From: Kiritimatiellia bacterium
GTDB taxonomy: Bacteria > Verrucomicrobiota > Kiritimatiellia > RFP12 > UBA3636
DNA length: 35,715 nucleotides
NCBI GenBank assembly: GCA_017481725.1
Contig: JAFUOX010000099.1
Location: 1 to 35,715, forward strand
Reading direction: 5' to 3'
In this document: positions 1 to 7,898 of the stretch, in pieces
How the letters are laid out: the number at the start of each line of letters is the position of its first letter
Numbering within the stretch: position 1 is the first letter of the stretch
The notes under the pieces: generated by a model
What the model was told of the DNA's origin: nothing
Database searches by the model: none
What the model saw: the letters and a program-made list of their open reading frames with translations, nothing else
Made by a program: the position numbers and the translations under genes

Positions 1-9
1 AGTTTAATT

Positions 10-2193
10 ATGAATAATGCCCCATATAAAAATCCTGCACTGCCAATAGAAGAGCGAATAAATGATCTAATGAGCCGCATGACACTTGAAGAAAAGGTTG
101 GTCAGATGGTTCAGCTTCCAGTTTTTGATGATGTTGTTAAAGCTGTAAAGGAACAAAATATCGGTTCAATCCTTTGCGGTGTAGAAGAGGATTTATTCGA
201 AGCACAGAGAGTTGCTGTTGAAGAAACTCGTTTGGGAATACCTCTTTTAGTTGGTATTGATGCAATTCACGGACACTCAATGGAGCACAATGCCACAATC
301 TTCCCAACACAGCTCGGCATGGCTTGTGCATGGGATGAGCAGCTTTGTGAGGATGTTGCTAGAGCAACTGCACGTGAAATGGCTTACACTGGTTGCCATT
401 GGACCTTTAGTCCAGTATTCTGCATGGCTCGTGATACTCGTTGGGGTCGTGTCAACGAAACCTTTGGCGAGGATCGCTACATCATTGGCAAGCTAGGTGC
501 AGCAATGATTCGTGGCTATCAAGGTAAGTCGCTTTCTGATCCAGAGAGTATTGCTGCTTGTGCAAAGCACTTTGCTGGCTACGGTGAAACACAAGGTGGA
601 CGCGAAGCTTCTGAGAGTGATCATTCAGAGCGTAAAATGCGTGCTGTATTCCTACCTCCTTTTGAGGAGGCTGCAAAAGCAGGCGTTGCTTCATTTATGA
701 CAGCTTACCAAATTATTGATGGTGTCCCTTGCACAGCAAACGATTGGCTTCTAAAAACAATCCTTCGCGATGAATGGAATTCAGATGCAATGGTTGTAAC
801 TGATTGGGGTAATTGCTGGAGACTTCACGCAGAGCAATTTGTTGCAAAAAATTCAAGCGAGTCTTCTGTAGTTGCAACTAATGCTGGCAATGATATGATG
901 ATGACACCTGGTGATTATTATTGGAGAACTTTAGAAAATGTTAATGCAGGTAAGATTCCTATGGAGAATATTGATGCTGCCGTTAAACGTATTCTTTCTC
1001 TAAAGTTTAAGCTAGGTTTGTTTGAAAATCCTCGTTATTACGATTTTGAAAAGTCAGCAAAGATTATTGGCTGCGGCGAGCATAGAAAGCTTGCTCTTAA
1101 GGCAGCAGAGAAAAGTGCTGTGCTTTTGAAAAATGATAATTTGCTTCCATTACGTCGTGATGCAATTAAACGCATTGCAGTGATTGGTCCTAATGCTGAT
1201 GATGATTTGCAGCAGCTCGGTGACTGGTCCTTGGGTGCAGGGCAGATGCAGGGTGTTATGCAGCGCCATGAACGCCGCATGACAAAGACACTTCTTGATG
1301 GCATTATGGCAGAGTATGGCGATAAGGAGGTTGTATATGCACGTGGTTGCTCAGGTCGTATCACAAGCTATAATCCAACAGAGATTGCTCATGCTGTTGA
1401 GGTGGCAAAGTCTTCAGATGTCGTAATCCTTCAAGTAGGTGATCACCTTGATTATATTGGTGAGTGGTGCAGCACAGCTACTCTTGAGCTGCTTGGTGGA
1501 CAAAATGAGCTATTTGCTGCTCTAAATGAAACTGGCGTTCCTATAGTTGTTGTATTTACTGGTTCTCGTCCTTTGATAATAACTGAACATGCAGAAAAGG
1601 CACGTGCAATACTTTGCATGTTCTCACCAGGTATGGAGGCAGGAGAGGCTGCTGCAAATATTATTTCTGGTAAGGTAAATCCAGAGGGTAAGCTTCCTAT
1701 TACCTTCCCACGCCATGTTGGTCAAATTCCTGTATATTATAATCAGCCAGCAGGAGCTCACCAAGAGCATTATGCAGATATGCAGGGCAAGGGCTTCTTT
1801 GGCTTGTATCCATTTGGCTTTGGTATGTCATACACCTTGTTCCAACGCCGCTTCCCTAAGCTTGACAAGAATGTCTACAAAGCAGGGGAGAGTGTTAAGC
1901 TTTCACTCCTTGTACGCAATCAAGGCAATTTTGAAGGCACAGAGACAATTCAAGTTTATATGCGCGATTGTGTTTCTTCTGTCTCATGGCCTCGTAAGAA
2001 TTTGATTGCATGGAAGAAGGTAACTCTAAAGCCTCGTGAAGAGAAGCTTGTTGAGTTTGAGCTTCCTTATGAAAGCTTTGCAATTGTTAATCGCAAGTGC
2101 GAGACAGTTGTTGAACCAGGTGATTTTGAAATTTTGGTTGGTAGCTCTTCAAGGAATTGCGATTTGAATACCCTTAAGATTACATACGAATAA
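10..2193 (+). CDS. GH3 beta-glycosidase (beta-glucosidase/xylosidase type), cytosolic
   Basis: This 727-residue protein is predicted to remove terminal beta-linked sugars from oligosaccharides. The (beta/alpha)8 GH3 domain fills roughly residues 10-330 and contains the KHFAGYG substrate-binding motif (K186-H187). It also has the nucleophile motif VVTDWG, in which D265 is the expected catalytic aspartate. The second alpha/beta domain (about 370-570) and a C-terminal fibronectin III-like domain (about 620-725, starting near the GFGMSYT motif) complete the usual BglX-like layout. There is no signal peptide, so it probably acts in the cytosol on imported oligosaccharides, consistent with the MFS transporter two genes downstream. 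The start is nine bases into the window, so its ribosome binding site and promoter are mostly outside. The linkage specificity cannot be read from the sequence. Confidence 0.93.
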   Translation: MNNAPYKNPALPIEERINDLMSRMTLEEKVGQMVQLPVFDDVVKAVKEQNIGSILCGVEEDLFEAQRVAVEETRLGIPLLVGIDAIHGHSMEHNATIFPTQLGMACAWDEQLCEDVARATAREMAYTGCHWTFSPVFCMARDTRWGRVNETFGEDRYIIGKLGAAMIRGYQGKSLSDPESIAACAKHFAGYGETQGGREASESDHSERKMRAVFLPPFEEAAKAGVASFMTAYQIIDGVPCTANDWLLKTILRDEWNSDAMVVTDWGNCWRLHAEQFVAKNSSESSVVATNAGNDMMMTPGDYYWRTLENVNAGKIPMENIDAAVKRILSLKFKLGLFENPRYYDFEKSAKIIGCGEHRKLALKAAEKSAVLLKNDNLLPLRRDAIKRIAVIGPNADDDLQQLGDWSLGAGQMQGVMQRHERRMTKTLLDGIMAEYGDKEVVYARGCSGRITSYNPTEIAHAVEVAKSSDVVILQVGDHLDYIGEWCSTATLELLGGQNELFAALNETGVPIVVVFTGSRPLIITEHAEKARAILCMFSPGMEAGEAAANIISGKVNPEGKLPITFPRHVGQIPVYYNQPAGAHQEHYADMQGKGFFGLYPFGFGMSYTLFQRRFPKLDKNVYKAGESVKLSLLVRNQGNFEGTETIQVYMRDCVSSVSWPRKNLIAWKKVTLKPREEKLVEFELPYESFAIVNRKCETVVEPGDFEILVGSSSRNCDLNTLKITYE

Positions 2194-2269
2194 CTTTAAT
2201 TTGATGCGGCACTTCTAATGTTTCTCTTTACAATGAAGCTTGAAGTGTTGATAAAAACAAGGAGGTTTT

Positions 2270-3145
2270 ATGGATATTGCTTTGGCAACAGATTATTTTA
2301 CATCAGGAGGAGATCCTGAGCTTCCATTGCGTTATATTGCAGAGGCACGTGAGAAGGCCGGAAAAGGCTTTACACATTTGCATTGGTGTCATCGGTGGAA
2401 TACAGATCATTTTTATACATTTGATGAAATGATTTACATCAAGGGGCTTTTAAGGAAATATGATTTGAAGCTTCTTGATATTCATGGTACTGATGGTTCA
2501 ATAGGTTGGGGTCCTCTTTGCTGCTGGTATAATCCTCAAGAAGTATATCGCAAGCAGGGCGTTGATATTGTAAAGAATCGCATTCAAATGGTTCATATGC
2601 TTGAAGGCTCAGGCACTGTGATGATGCATATCCCATCTATTGCTAGAGGTAATTCAGAGGAGCAGATAGCTGAGGCTTGGAAGCGAGTAGATGCACTTAG
2701 AAAATCTCTTGATGAACTAATGCCTGTTTGTGAGGAGCTTGATGTGCCTCTAGCACTAGAAAATATGCCTCTTGATACATTTGAAGTGCTGGAAAAGATT
2801 TTTTCTGAATATCCTGCTAAGTTACTTGGCTTGTGCTATGATGCTGGTCACGGAAATATTGATTGGAAGGATGGAAGCACTGCAAATGGCATGGAATGCT
2901 TAGAGCGCAATCTTGATAGACTTCAAGCATTACATTTCCATGATAATGACGGAAGCGGTGATAAGCATCAGCCTCCTATGTATGGAACAATAGATTGGAA
3001 GCGCTTGTGTGATAACGTCCGCAAATCCGCATATCCTAGATGCTTTAGCTTTGAAATGGCAGAGGGGAATACTCCTTTTAAGGATAAGCATATAGAATTT
3101 TTGCAGGATGCTTATGAGCGTTGCGAAAAAGCAATCTCACTCTAG
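2270..3145 (+). CDS. Sugar phosphate isomerase/epimerase-like TIM barrel (xylose isomerase-like family)
   Basis: This 291-residue protein belongs to the AP endonuclease 2/xylose isomerase-like TIM-barrel superfamily. Divalent metal-dependent members isomerise or epimerise free or phosphorylated sugars and polyols. The expected metal-ligand strands are present in order: LALENMP with its glutamate, CYDAGHG with Asp and His, LHFHDNDGSGDKH with His and Asp, and FSFEMAEGN with the final glutamate. It has no signal peptide and is full length. It starts at an ATG behind a strong AAGGAGG site and lies 76 bases after the GH3 gene on the same strand. It therefore probably processes a sugar released by that enzyme. 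The actual substrate is unknown, since the family also includes endonuclease IV and inosose dehydratase-type enzymes. Confidence 0.85.
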   Translation: MDIALATDYFTSGGDPELPLRYIAEAREKAGKGFTHLHWCHRWNTDHFYTFDEMIYIKGLLRKYDLKLLDIHGTDGSIGWGPLCCWYNPQEVYRKQGVDIVKNRIQMVHMLEGSGTVMMHIPSIARGNSEEQIAEAWKRVDALRKSLDELMPVCEELDVPLALENMPLDTFEVLEKIFSEYPAKLLGLCYDAGHGNIDWKDGSTANGMECLERNLDRLQALHFHDNDGSGDKHQPPMYGTIDWKRLCDNVRKSAYPRCFSFEMAEGNTPFKDKHIEFLQDAYERCEKAISL

Positions 3146-3160
3146 TTGTTAAATTGAGGT

Positions 3161-3183
3161 GTCAGGCATTATCAGTGCCTGAC
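3161..3183 (+). terminator. Hairpin after the epimerase gene, possible terminator
   Basis: An 8-bp perfect stem (GTCAGGCA / TGCCTGAC) with a 7-base loop lies 16 bases after the stop codon at 3145. The downstream sequence is only moderately T-rich, so it may be a weak terminator or an mRNA-stabilising hairpin. Confidence 0.5.
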
Positions 3184-3231
3184 GCCTTGATTCTATTTTG
3201 ATTAATATATTAACAATTTTCTATAGTAAAA

Positions 3232-4545
3232 ATGATTTGCGTCGGACCACTAACACCAGCTCAAAAGGCTAGGTCAATAAAGGGCATCTATTATTTTAAT
3301 ATGGCAAATGGCTTCTCTTATATGTGCTTAGGAGAAACCATTATCTTACTTTTAGCGATGGAAATAGGTGCTAATGATATTGTAGTAACAATATTGGGAA
3401 GTATGCTAAATTTAGGGTTTACACTTTTGCCGCTTGGTCGATACTTTACAGCACGTTGGGGAGCTGCAAAAACACAGAGCATTTGCTGGGTTTTGCGCAA
3501 TGTTGCTGCGGTGTGCTGTGCTTCATCTGCTCTTTGGTACTATCTAGATATACCATACTTACCATTGATAACACTTGTTTTTAGTGCTTACGCATTCTAT
3601 GGGCTAAGGGCAGCTGGTGTGGTAATGACAGTGCCATTACTTGGAGAGCTAACCTCTGAGCAGGATCGTGGCACAGTTATCGGTAAGGCGGGCTCATACT
3701 TCTATATTTTCTGCTTTGCAGCATTATTGTTATTGATTATTCCGATTTTAACCTTTAAGCCTCATTTATGGACGTTAACAGGTTTGATTGTATTTGGATC
3801 AGTGCTTGGTGTGTTTGCTTCTCGTTTTATGCTAATGGTTGATGAAACAGAGGTGCTACGTGACTCTGCGAAGAAGCCTATTTGGGCAGAGATGAAGATT
3901 GCCTTAAAGAATAAGCCATTTATGAAGCTTGTGCTTGTAAACTTTACAAATAACGTATTTTTGATTTTAATGCTGCCAATATCTGTGGCTATTATTAAAC
4001 GAGTTTATCATTTATCAGATTCTGCTGCATTATGGTTTGCGTTGTGTCAATTTGCAGCTTCTGCAGTATTCTCTAATTTTGCAGGAAAGCTCAGCCGTAA
4101 GTATGGCCCACGCCAAGTAATGCTTGTATTTTATATTGCTCTTGTATTGCTTTCTGTACTTTGGATCAATATGCCAAACAAATTTACGACAATTTTATTG
4201 ATAATTGCTTTTGTCACAAATGGAGCATGTAATACCGCTCTGCCTAATTGCACGCAGCATTATTTCTTGCATGTTGTGCCAAAGGAAAATTCTGTGGCAG
4301 CGTCTATTTTGCAGGCTGTTCTCACTGGTGCTGCAGGAGGTCTAGCGGGTATGGCTTTAGGGTGGTGTATGATTAAATATTCAAACTCTCAGCTTGGACT
4401 TTACACACTTGATTCGTATAAGCTATATTTCAAGATGTATCTCTTGTTCTCGCTTCCAGGATTGTATTTTATTTACAATATGAAGCCTTTGCCAGAGGAA
4501 AAGCGCCGAATATATTTCCGCTTTCCAAGATTTTTTGGACACTAG
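3232..4545 (+). CDS. Major facilitator superfamily transporter
   Basis: This 437-residue, very hydrophobic inner-membrane protein shows about 11-12 predicted helices. It carries MFS-type cytoplasmic loop motifs: GRYFTARWGAAKTQ after helix 2, and GKLSRKYGPRQ at the equivalent place in the second half. It probably imports a sugar, oligosaccharide or glycoside, judging from the upstream GH3 hydrolase and epimerase on the same strand; the substrate is otherwise unknown. The spacing from the epimerase is 86 bases and includes a hairpin. The start has only a weak ribosome binding site (AT-rich leader). It is the last gene before the predicted NrdR-controlled promoter region of nrdD. Confidence 0.85.
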   Translation: MICVGPLTPAQKARSIKGIYYFNMANGFSYMCLGETIILLLAMEIGANDIVVTILGSMLNLGFTLLPLGRYFTARWGAAKTQSICWVLRNVAAVCCASSALWYYLDIPYLPLITLVFSAYAFYGLRAAGVVMTVPLLGELTSEQDRGTVIGKAGSYFYIFCFAALLLLIIPILTFKPHLWTLTGLIVFGSVLGVFASRFMLMVDETEVLRDSAKKPIWAEMKIALKNKPFMKLVLVNFTNNVFLILMLPISVAIIKRVYHLSDSAALWFALCQFAASAVFSNFAGKLSRKYGPRQVMLVFYIALVLLSVLWINMPNKFTTILLIIAFVTNGACNTALPNCTQHYFLHVVPKENSVAASILQAVLTGAAGGLAGMALGWCMIKYSNSQLGLYTLDSYKLYFKMYLLFSLPGLYFIYNMKPLPEEKRRIYFRFPRFFGH

Positions 4546-4608
4546 TAGATATAAATGGTTTGTCAAGCAAAAAAAACTGCTAAAGCTTTAATTTTTGAAG
4601 AAAAAATA

Positions 4609-4656
4609 ACACAATTAGTAGTGGTTTTTGTGGCTCAAAAACACTAAATTTAGTGT
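4609..4656 (+). promoter_or_regulatory. Tandem NrdR-box-like operators upstream of nrdD
   Basis: Two 16-bp boxes lie in tandem with a 16-base spacer. The distal box ACACAATTAGTAGTGG (4609-4624) is imperfect. The proximal box ACACTAAATTTAGTGT (4641-4656) is a perfect palindrome. Both resemble the known NrdR consensus ACACwATATATwGTGT, and NrdR characteristically binds two such boxes spaced about three helical turns apart, as here (32 bases start to start). NrdR is the ATP-cone repressor of ribonucleotide reductase genes. A TATAAC element follows at 4667-4672 and could be the -10 of the repressed promoter. The nrdR gene itself is not in the window. Confidence 0.72.
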
Positions 4657-4877
4657 GGTTTTTGTCTATAACGTAAGATTTTGAAGCCTGTTAATAACTT
4701 TTTGTTTGTGTAACTCGTTGATTTTGAATAAGTTGTGTTTTTCAGTAAATTTATGCCTTGAAATGGTGTCTACATTTTTGCTTTAATAGTTGCGTCAAAA
4801 CACCTTAAATCCGATATTGGTTTTGATACATTTTCTTTATCATTTTTTTATAAAATTTTTCAAAGCAAGGAACAATT
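4657..4877 (+). other. Long AT-rich leader of nrdD
   Basis: About 220 bases separate the NrdR boxes from the nrdD start. I see no recognised riboswitch. A weak alternative promoter (TTGATA at 4823-4828, TATAAA at 4849-4854, 20-base spacer) lies near the gene. The ribosome binding site is AAGGA about 7 bases before the ATG at 4878. Confidence 0.4.
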
Positions 4878-7154
4878 ATGTTTACTAGCATTGTAAAACG
4901 CGATGGTCGCATAGCACAGTTTGAGCGTTCAAAAATTTCAGAGGCAATCTATAAAGCAATGCATGCCGTAGGGCATGGCGAAATGCCTGATGCTGAGCGT
5001 GTCTTCGATTCTGTTTATCAAACTCTTGAAGAGAACTTTAAAGATACACGTCCTACTGTTGAGCAGATTCAGGATGCAGTTGAGTTAGCATTAATGAAAG
5101 AGGGCTTTGAGGATGTTGCAAAGGCATACATTCTTTATCGTGCTTCTCGCACTCGCACTCGTGAGATGAAGACAGGATTAATGCGTATTTTTGATGAGCT
5201 TACATTTGCTGATGCAAGTGATAGCGACATGAAGCGCGATAATGCAAACGTTGATGGCGATACTGCAATGGGTATGATGCTTAAGTATGGTTGCGAGGGT
5301 GCAAAGGACTATAATGAAAAGTATCTTCTTGCCGCAGATCATGCACGTGCTCACCGTGAGGGTTATATCCATATTCACGATTTTGATTTCTATGCATTGA
5401 CAACAACTTGTTGTCAGATTGACCTAATCCGTTTATTCTCAGGTGGCTTCTCTACAGGTCATGGTTTCCTACGTGAGCCAAATGATATCCGTAGCTATGC
5501 AGCACTAGCTTGTATTGCGGTTCAGTCAAATCAGAATGATCAGCATGGTGGTCAGTCTATCGTAAATTTCGATTATGGCCTAGCTCCTGGTGTAAAAAAG
5601 ACATACCGTAAGAATTTGATTTCAAACACAGTCAAGGCATTTAAGCTTTTGGCACCAGAATGTGATATTTCTAAGGATAGCGTTAAGCTAGCTCTTGAGC
5701 ATATCAAGCAAAACACAGGCACAGAGCCATCCATCCAGGCAAATGAAAAATTCTCTGCTGCTGCAATGGCATGGTTGATTGAAACAACTCATTCAGAATC
5801 AACCGCACAGAAGATTTTTGAATTTGTTGCTCGTGAGGCTTATGCTGAGACAGACTCAGCAACATATCAGGCAATGGAAGCATTGATTCACAACCTAAAT
5901 ACAATGCATAGCCGTGCTGGTGCTCAAACTCCATTTAGCTCTATCAACTATGGTATGGACACATCTCCAGAGGGCAGAATGGTTGTTAGAAATATGCTTC
6001 TTGCTACAGAGCGTGGTTTAGGTCAGGGTGAAACACCAATTTTCCCAATCCAGATTTTCCGCGTAAAATCAGGCGTTAACTATAATGATGGCGAGCCAAA
6101 CTATGATTTATTCCAGTTGGCATGCCGCGTTAGTGCAAAGCGCTTGTTCCCTAACTTCTCATTTATCGATGCACCATTCAATCTTCAGTACTATAAGCCA
6201 GGTCATCCTGAGACAGAGATTTCCTACATGGGTTGTCGTACACGTGTGATGGGTAACGCATTTGATCGTTCACGTGAGATTGCACCAGGTCGCGGTAATT
6301 TGAGCTTTACATCTATCAACCTACCTCGCCTTGCTATTGAAGCAAATAAGAGCGAAAAAGCTTTCTATGATAGCCTATTTAGAATGATGGAATTGGTATG
6401 TAAGCAGCTTGAGGATCGCTTTGAGATTCAAGCACGCAAGCGCGTTCGCAACTATCCATTCTTGATGGGTCAAGGCGTGTGGATTGATTCTGAGAAGCTA
6501 GGCTGGAATGATGAGGTTCGTGAGGTTCTAAAGCATGGCACACTATCTGTCGGATTTATTGGTCTTGCTGAAACTCTAGCAGCTCTTTACGGGAAGCATC
6601 ATGGTGAGAGCGAGGAAATGCAGCAGAAGGGTCTTGAAATTGTTGGTCGCATGCGTAAGTTCCTAGATGACCGCTCTGCAGAGCGCGGAATGAACTATAC
6701 ATTGCTAGCAACTCCAGCAGAGGGCTTGTCTGGTCGCTTCGTTCGCATGGATAAGAAACGCTATGGCATAATTCCAGGTGTTACAGATAAGGAATACTAT
6801 ACCAATAGCTTCCATATTCCTGTTCGTTTCCATATCTCTGCATTTGATAAGATTCGCCTAGAGGCTCCTTATCATGCACTAACAAATGCAGGTCACATCT
6901 CTTATGTTGAGCTAGATGGTGATACTGCACACAATCCAAAGGCATTTGAGGCTATTGTACGTGCTATGCACGATGCTGGTATTGGCTATGGCTCAGTAAA
7001 TCATCCTGTTGATCGCGACCCAGTTTGTGGCTACACAGGTATTATCGAGGATGTTTGCCCACGTTGTGGCCGCCGCGAGAATGAGACAATCAGCCCAGAG
7101 AAGCTTGAAGAGCTTCGCCGCATATATCCAAATATGCCATGCCTAATTAAGTAA
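4878..7154 (+). CDS. nrdD: Anaerobic (class III) ribonucleoside-triphosphate reductase, catalytic part lacking the glycyl-radical domain
   Basis: This cytosolic 758-residue enzyme reduces ribonucleoside triphosphates to deoxyribonucleotides without oxygen. An ATP-cone allosteric domain occupies about residues 1-95 (TSIVKRDGRIAQFERSKI onward). The ten-stranded catalytic barrel follows, with the TTTCCQIDL segment near residue 178 and YMGCRT, where C453 is the likely thiyl-radical cysteine. The end holds a zinc-ribbon-like segment, DPVCGYTG...CPRCGRRE (C717, C727, C730), followed by 22 residues ending NMPCLIK and a TAA stop. In most homologues this ribbon continues directly into the RRxxGYL glycyl-radical loop. 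Here that loop is missing and is encoded by the next gene at 7196. It is part of an nrdD-radical domain-nrdG cluster behind predicted NrdR boxes. Confidence 0.96.
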   Translation: MFTSIVKRDGRIAQFERSKISEAIYKAMHAVGHGEMPDAERVFDSVYQTLEENFKDTRPTVEQIQDAVELALMKEGFEDVAKAYILYRASRTRTREMKTGLMRIFDELTFADASDSDMKRDNANVDGDTAMGMMLKYGCEGAKDYNEKYLLAADHARAHREGYIHIHDFDFYALTTTCCQIDLIRLFSGGFSTGHGFLREPNDIRSYAALACIAVQSNQNDQHGGQSIVNFDYGLAPGVKKTYRKNLISNTVKAFKLLAPECDISKDSVKLALEHIKQNTGTEPSIQANEKFSAAAMAWLIETTHSESTAQKIFEFVAREAYAETDSATYQAMEALIHNLNTMHSRAGAQTPFSSINYGMDTSPEGRMVVRNMLLATERGLGQGETPIFPIQIFRVKSGVNYNDGEPNYDLFQLACRVSAKRLFPNFSFIDAPFNLQYYKPGHPETEISYMGCRTRVMGNAFDRSREIAPGRGNLSFTSINLPRLAIEANKSEKAFYDSLFRMMELVCKQLEDRFEIQARKRVRNYPFLMGQGVWIDSEKLGWNDEVREVLKHGTLSVGFIGLAETLAALYGKHHGESEEMQQKGLEIVGRMRKFLDDRSAERGMNYTLLATPAEGLSGRFVRMDKKRYGIIPGVTDKEYYTNSFHIPVRFHISAFDKIRLEAPYHALTNAGHISYVELDGDTAHNPKAFEAIVRAMHDAGIGYGSVNHPVDRDPVCGYTGIIEDVCPRCGRRENETISPEKLEELRRIYPNMPCLIK

Positions 7155-7195
7155 TTTAACCCAAAACCAAACACTATTAAGGAGTAATAATCCCA

Positions 7196-7378
7196 ATGAA
7201 TTCAGTAGCTGAATCAAAAAAATATGGTTCTCAAAACGGATCCTTCGGCAACGGAGTAAAGTTTGAGAGAATCCGCCGTATCACTGGTTACCTAGTAGGT
7301 ACAGTTGATCGCTTCAATGATGCAAAGCGTTGCGAAGAGTCAGAGCGAGTAAAGCATGGCACAAAAGACAATGCTTAA
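7196..7378 (+). CDS. Separately encoded glycyl-radical domain of NrdD
   Basis: This 60-residue protein contains FERIRRITGYLVGTVDRF, which matches the extreme C-terminus of ordinary class III reductases. It ends in the also typical AKR..E..RVKHG. G31 in the TGYL motif is the expected glycyl-radical residue. The first 22 residues are polar and glycine/serine rich, like a linker. It has its own ATG and an AAGGAG ribosome binding site (7179-7184), 41 bases after the nrdD stop, and it overlaps nrdG by 23 bases, implying translational coupling. By inference it associates with the NrdD core as a detachable radical cofactor, much as GrcA (YfiD) supplies a radical domain to pyruvate formate-lyase. There is no sign of a simple frameshift, because the preceding protein has its own distinct tail. 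Confidence 0.88.
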   Translation: MNSVAESKKYGSQNGSFGNGVKFERIRRITGYLVGTVDRFNDAKRCEESERVKHGTKDNA

Positions 7379-7883
7379 TGTTGCTGGCATTGAAGAAGAT
7401 TCGATAACGGACGGACCGGGACTTCGGTTCGTCCTTTTCGTTCAGGGGTGTCCTCATCATTGTGAGGGTTGCCATAATCCTGAAACACATGAGTTTGGTG
7501 TTGGTGAAAATTATTCAGTAGAATCTCTCTTTAATCGCATTAGACGCAATCCACTACAGTCTGGCGTAACCTTTAGTGGGGGAGAGCCATTTTGTCAGCC
7601 AGAGGGGCTAGCAATGCTTGCACGCATGCTTAAGGATGCAGGCTACCATACTGCATCTTTCACTGGCTTTACATTTGAGCAACTGCTTTCCTCAAATAAT
7701 CAAGCAGTCCATGAGTTCTTAAATAATTTGGATATATTGGTTGATGGCCCATTTATTTTGGCAGAGCGAGATTTAGAGCTTCGCTTTCGTGGAAGCCGCA
7801 ATCAGCGTGTGCTTGATGTGCCTGCCTCTCTTAAGGCAGGCAAGCCAATCCCTACATCTGACCCAGATTGGGGCTTTTGCTAG
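7356..7883 (+). CDS. nrdG: Anaerobic ribonucleotide reductase activating protein (radical SAM)
   Basis: This 175-residue iron-sulfur protein cleaves S-adenosylmethionine to place the radical on the glycine of the reductase. The radical-SAM cluster motif CPHHCEGC (CxxxCxxC) is near residues 31-38. It is followed by the GGEP motif (TFSGGEPF) that binds the SAM amino group, and by LDILVDGPF, typical of NrdG. The start at 7356 lies inside the glycyl-domain gene. A second in-frame ATG at 7371 (MLNVAGIEED) is equally plausible and would shorten the overlap to 8 bases. It is the last gene of the nrd cluster and converges on the GH43 gene with only 15 bases between stops. Confidence 0.95.
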   Translation: MAQKTMLNVAGIEEDSITDGPGLRFVLFVQGCPHHCEGCHNPETHEFGVGENYSVESLFNRIRRNPLQSGVTFSGGEPFCQPEGLAMLARMLKDAGYHTASFTGFTFEQLLSSNNQAVHEFLNNLDILVDGPFILAERDLELRFRGSRNQRVLDVPASLKAGKPIPTSDPDWGFC

Positions 7884-7898
7884 GTCTTTAGGTAATAC

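Noticed and set aside
7140..7200. Possible frameshift or selenocysteine read-through joining NrdD to the glycyl domain
   Set aside because: NrdD ends in TAA, not TGA, and in-frame joining would need loss of a distinct 22-residue tail; the small gene has its own ribosome binding site and ATG.
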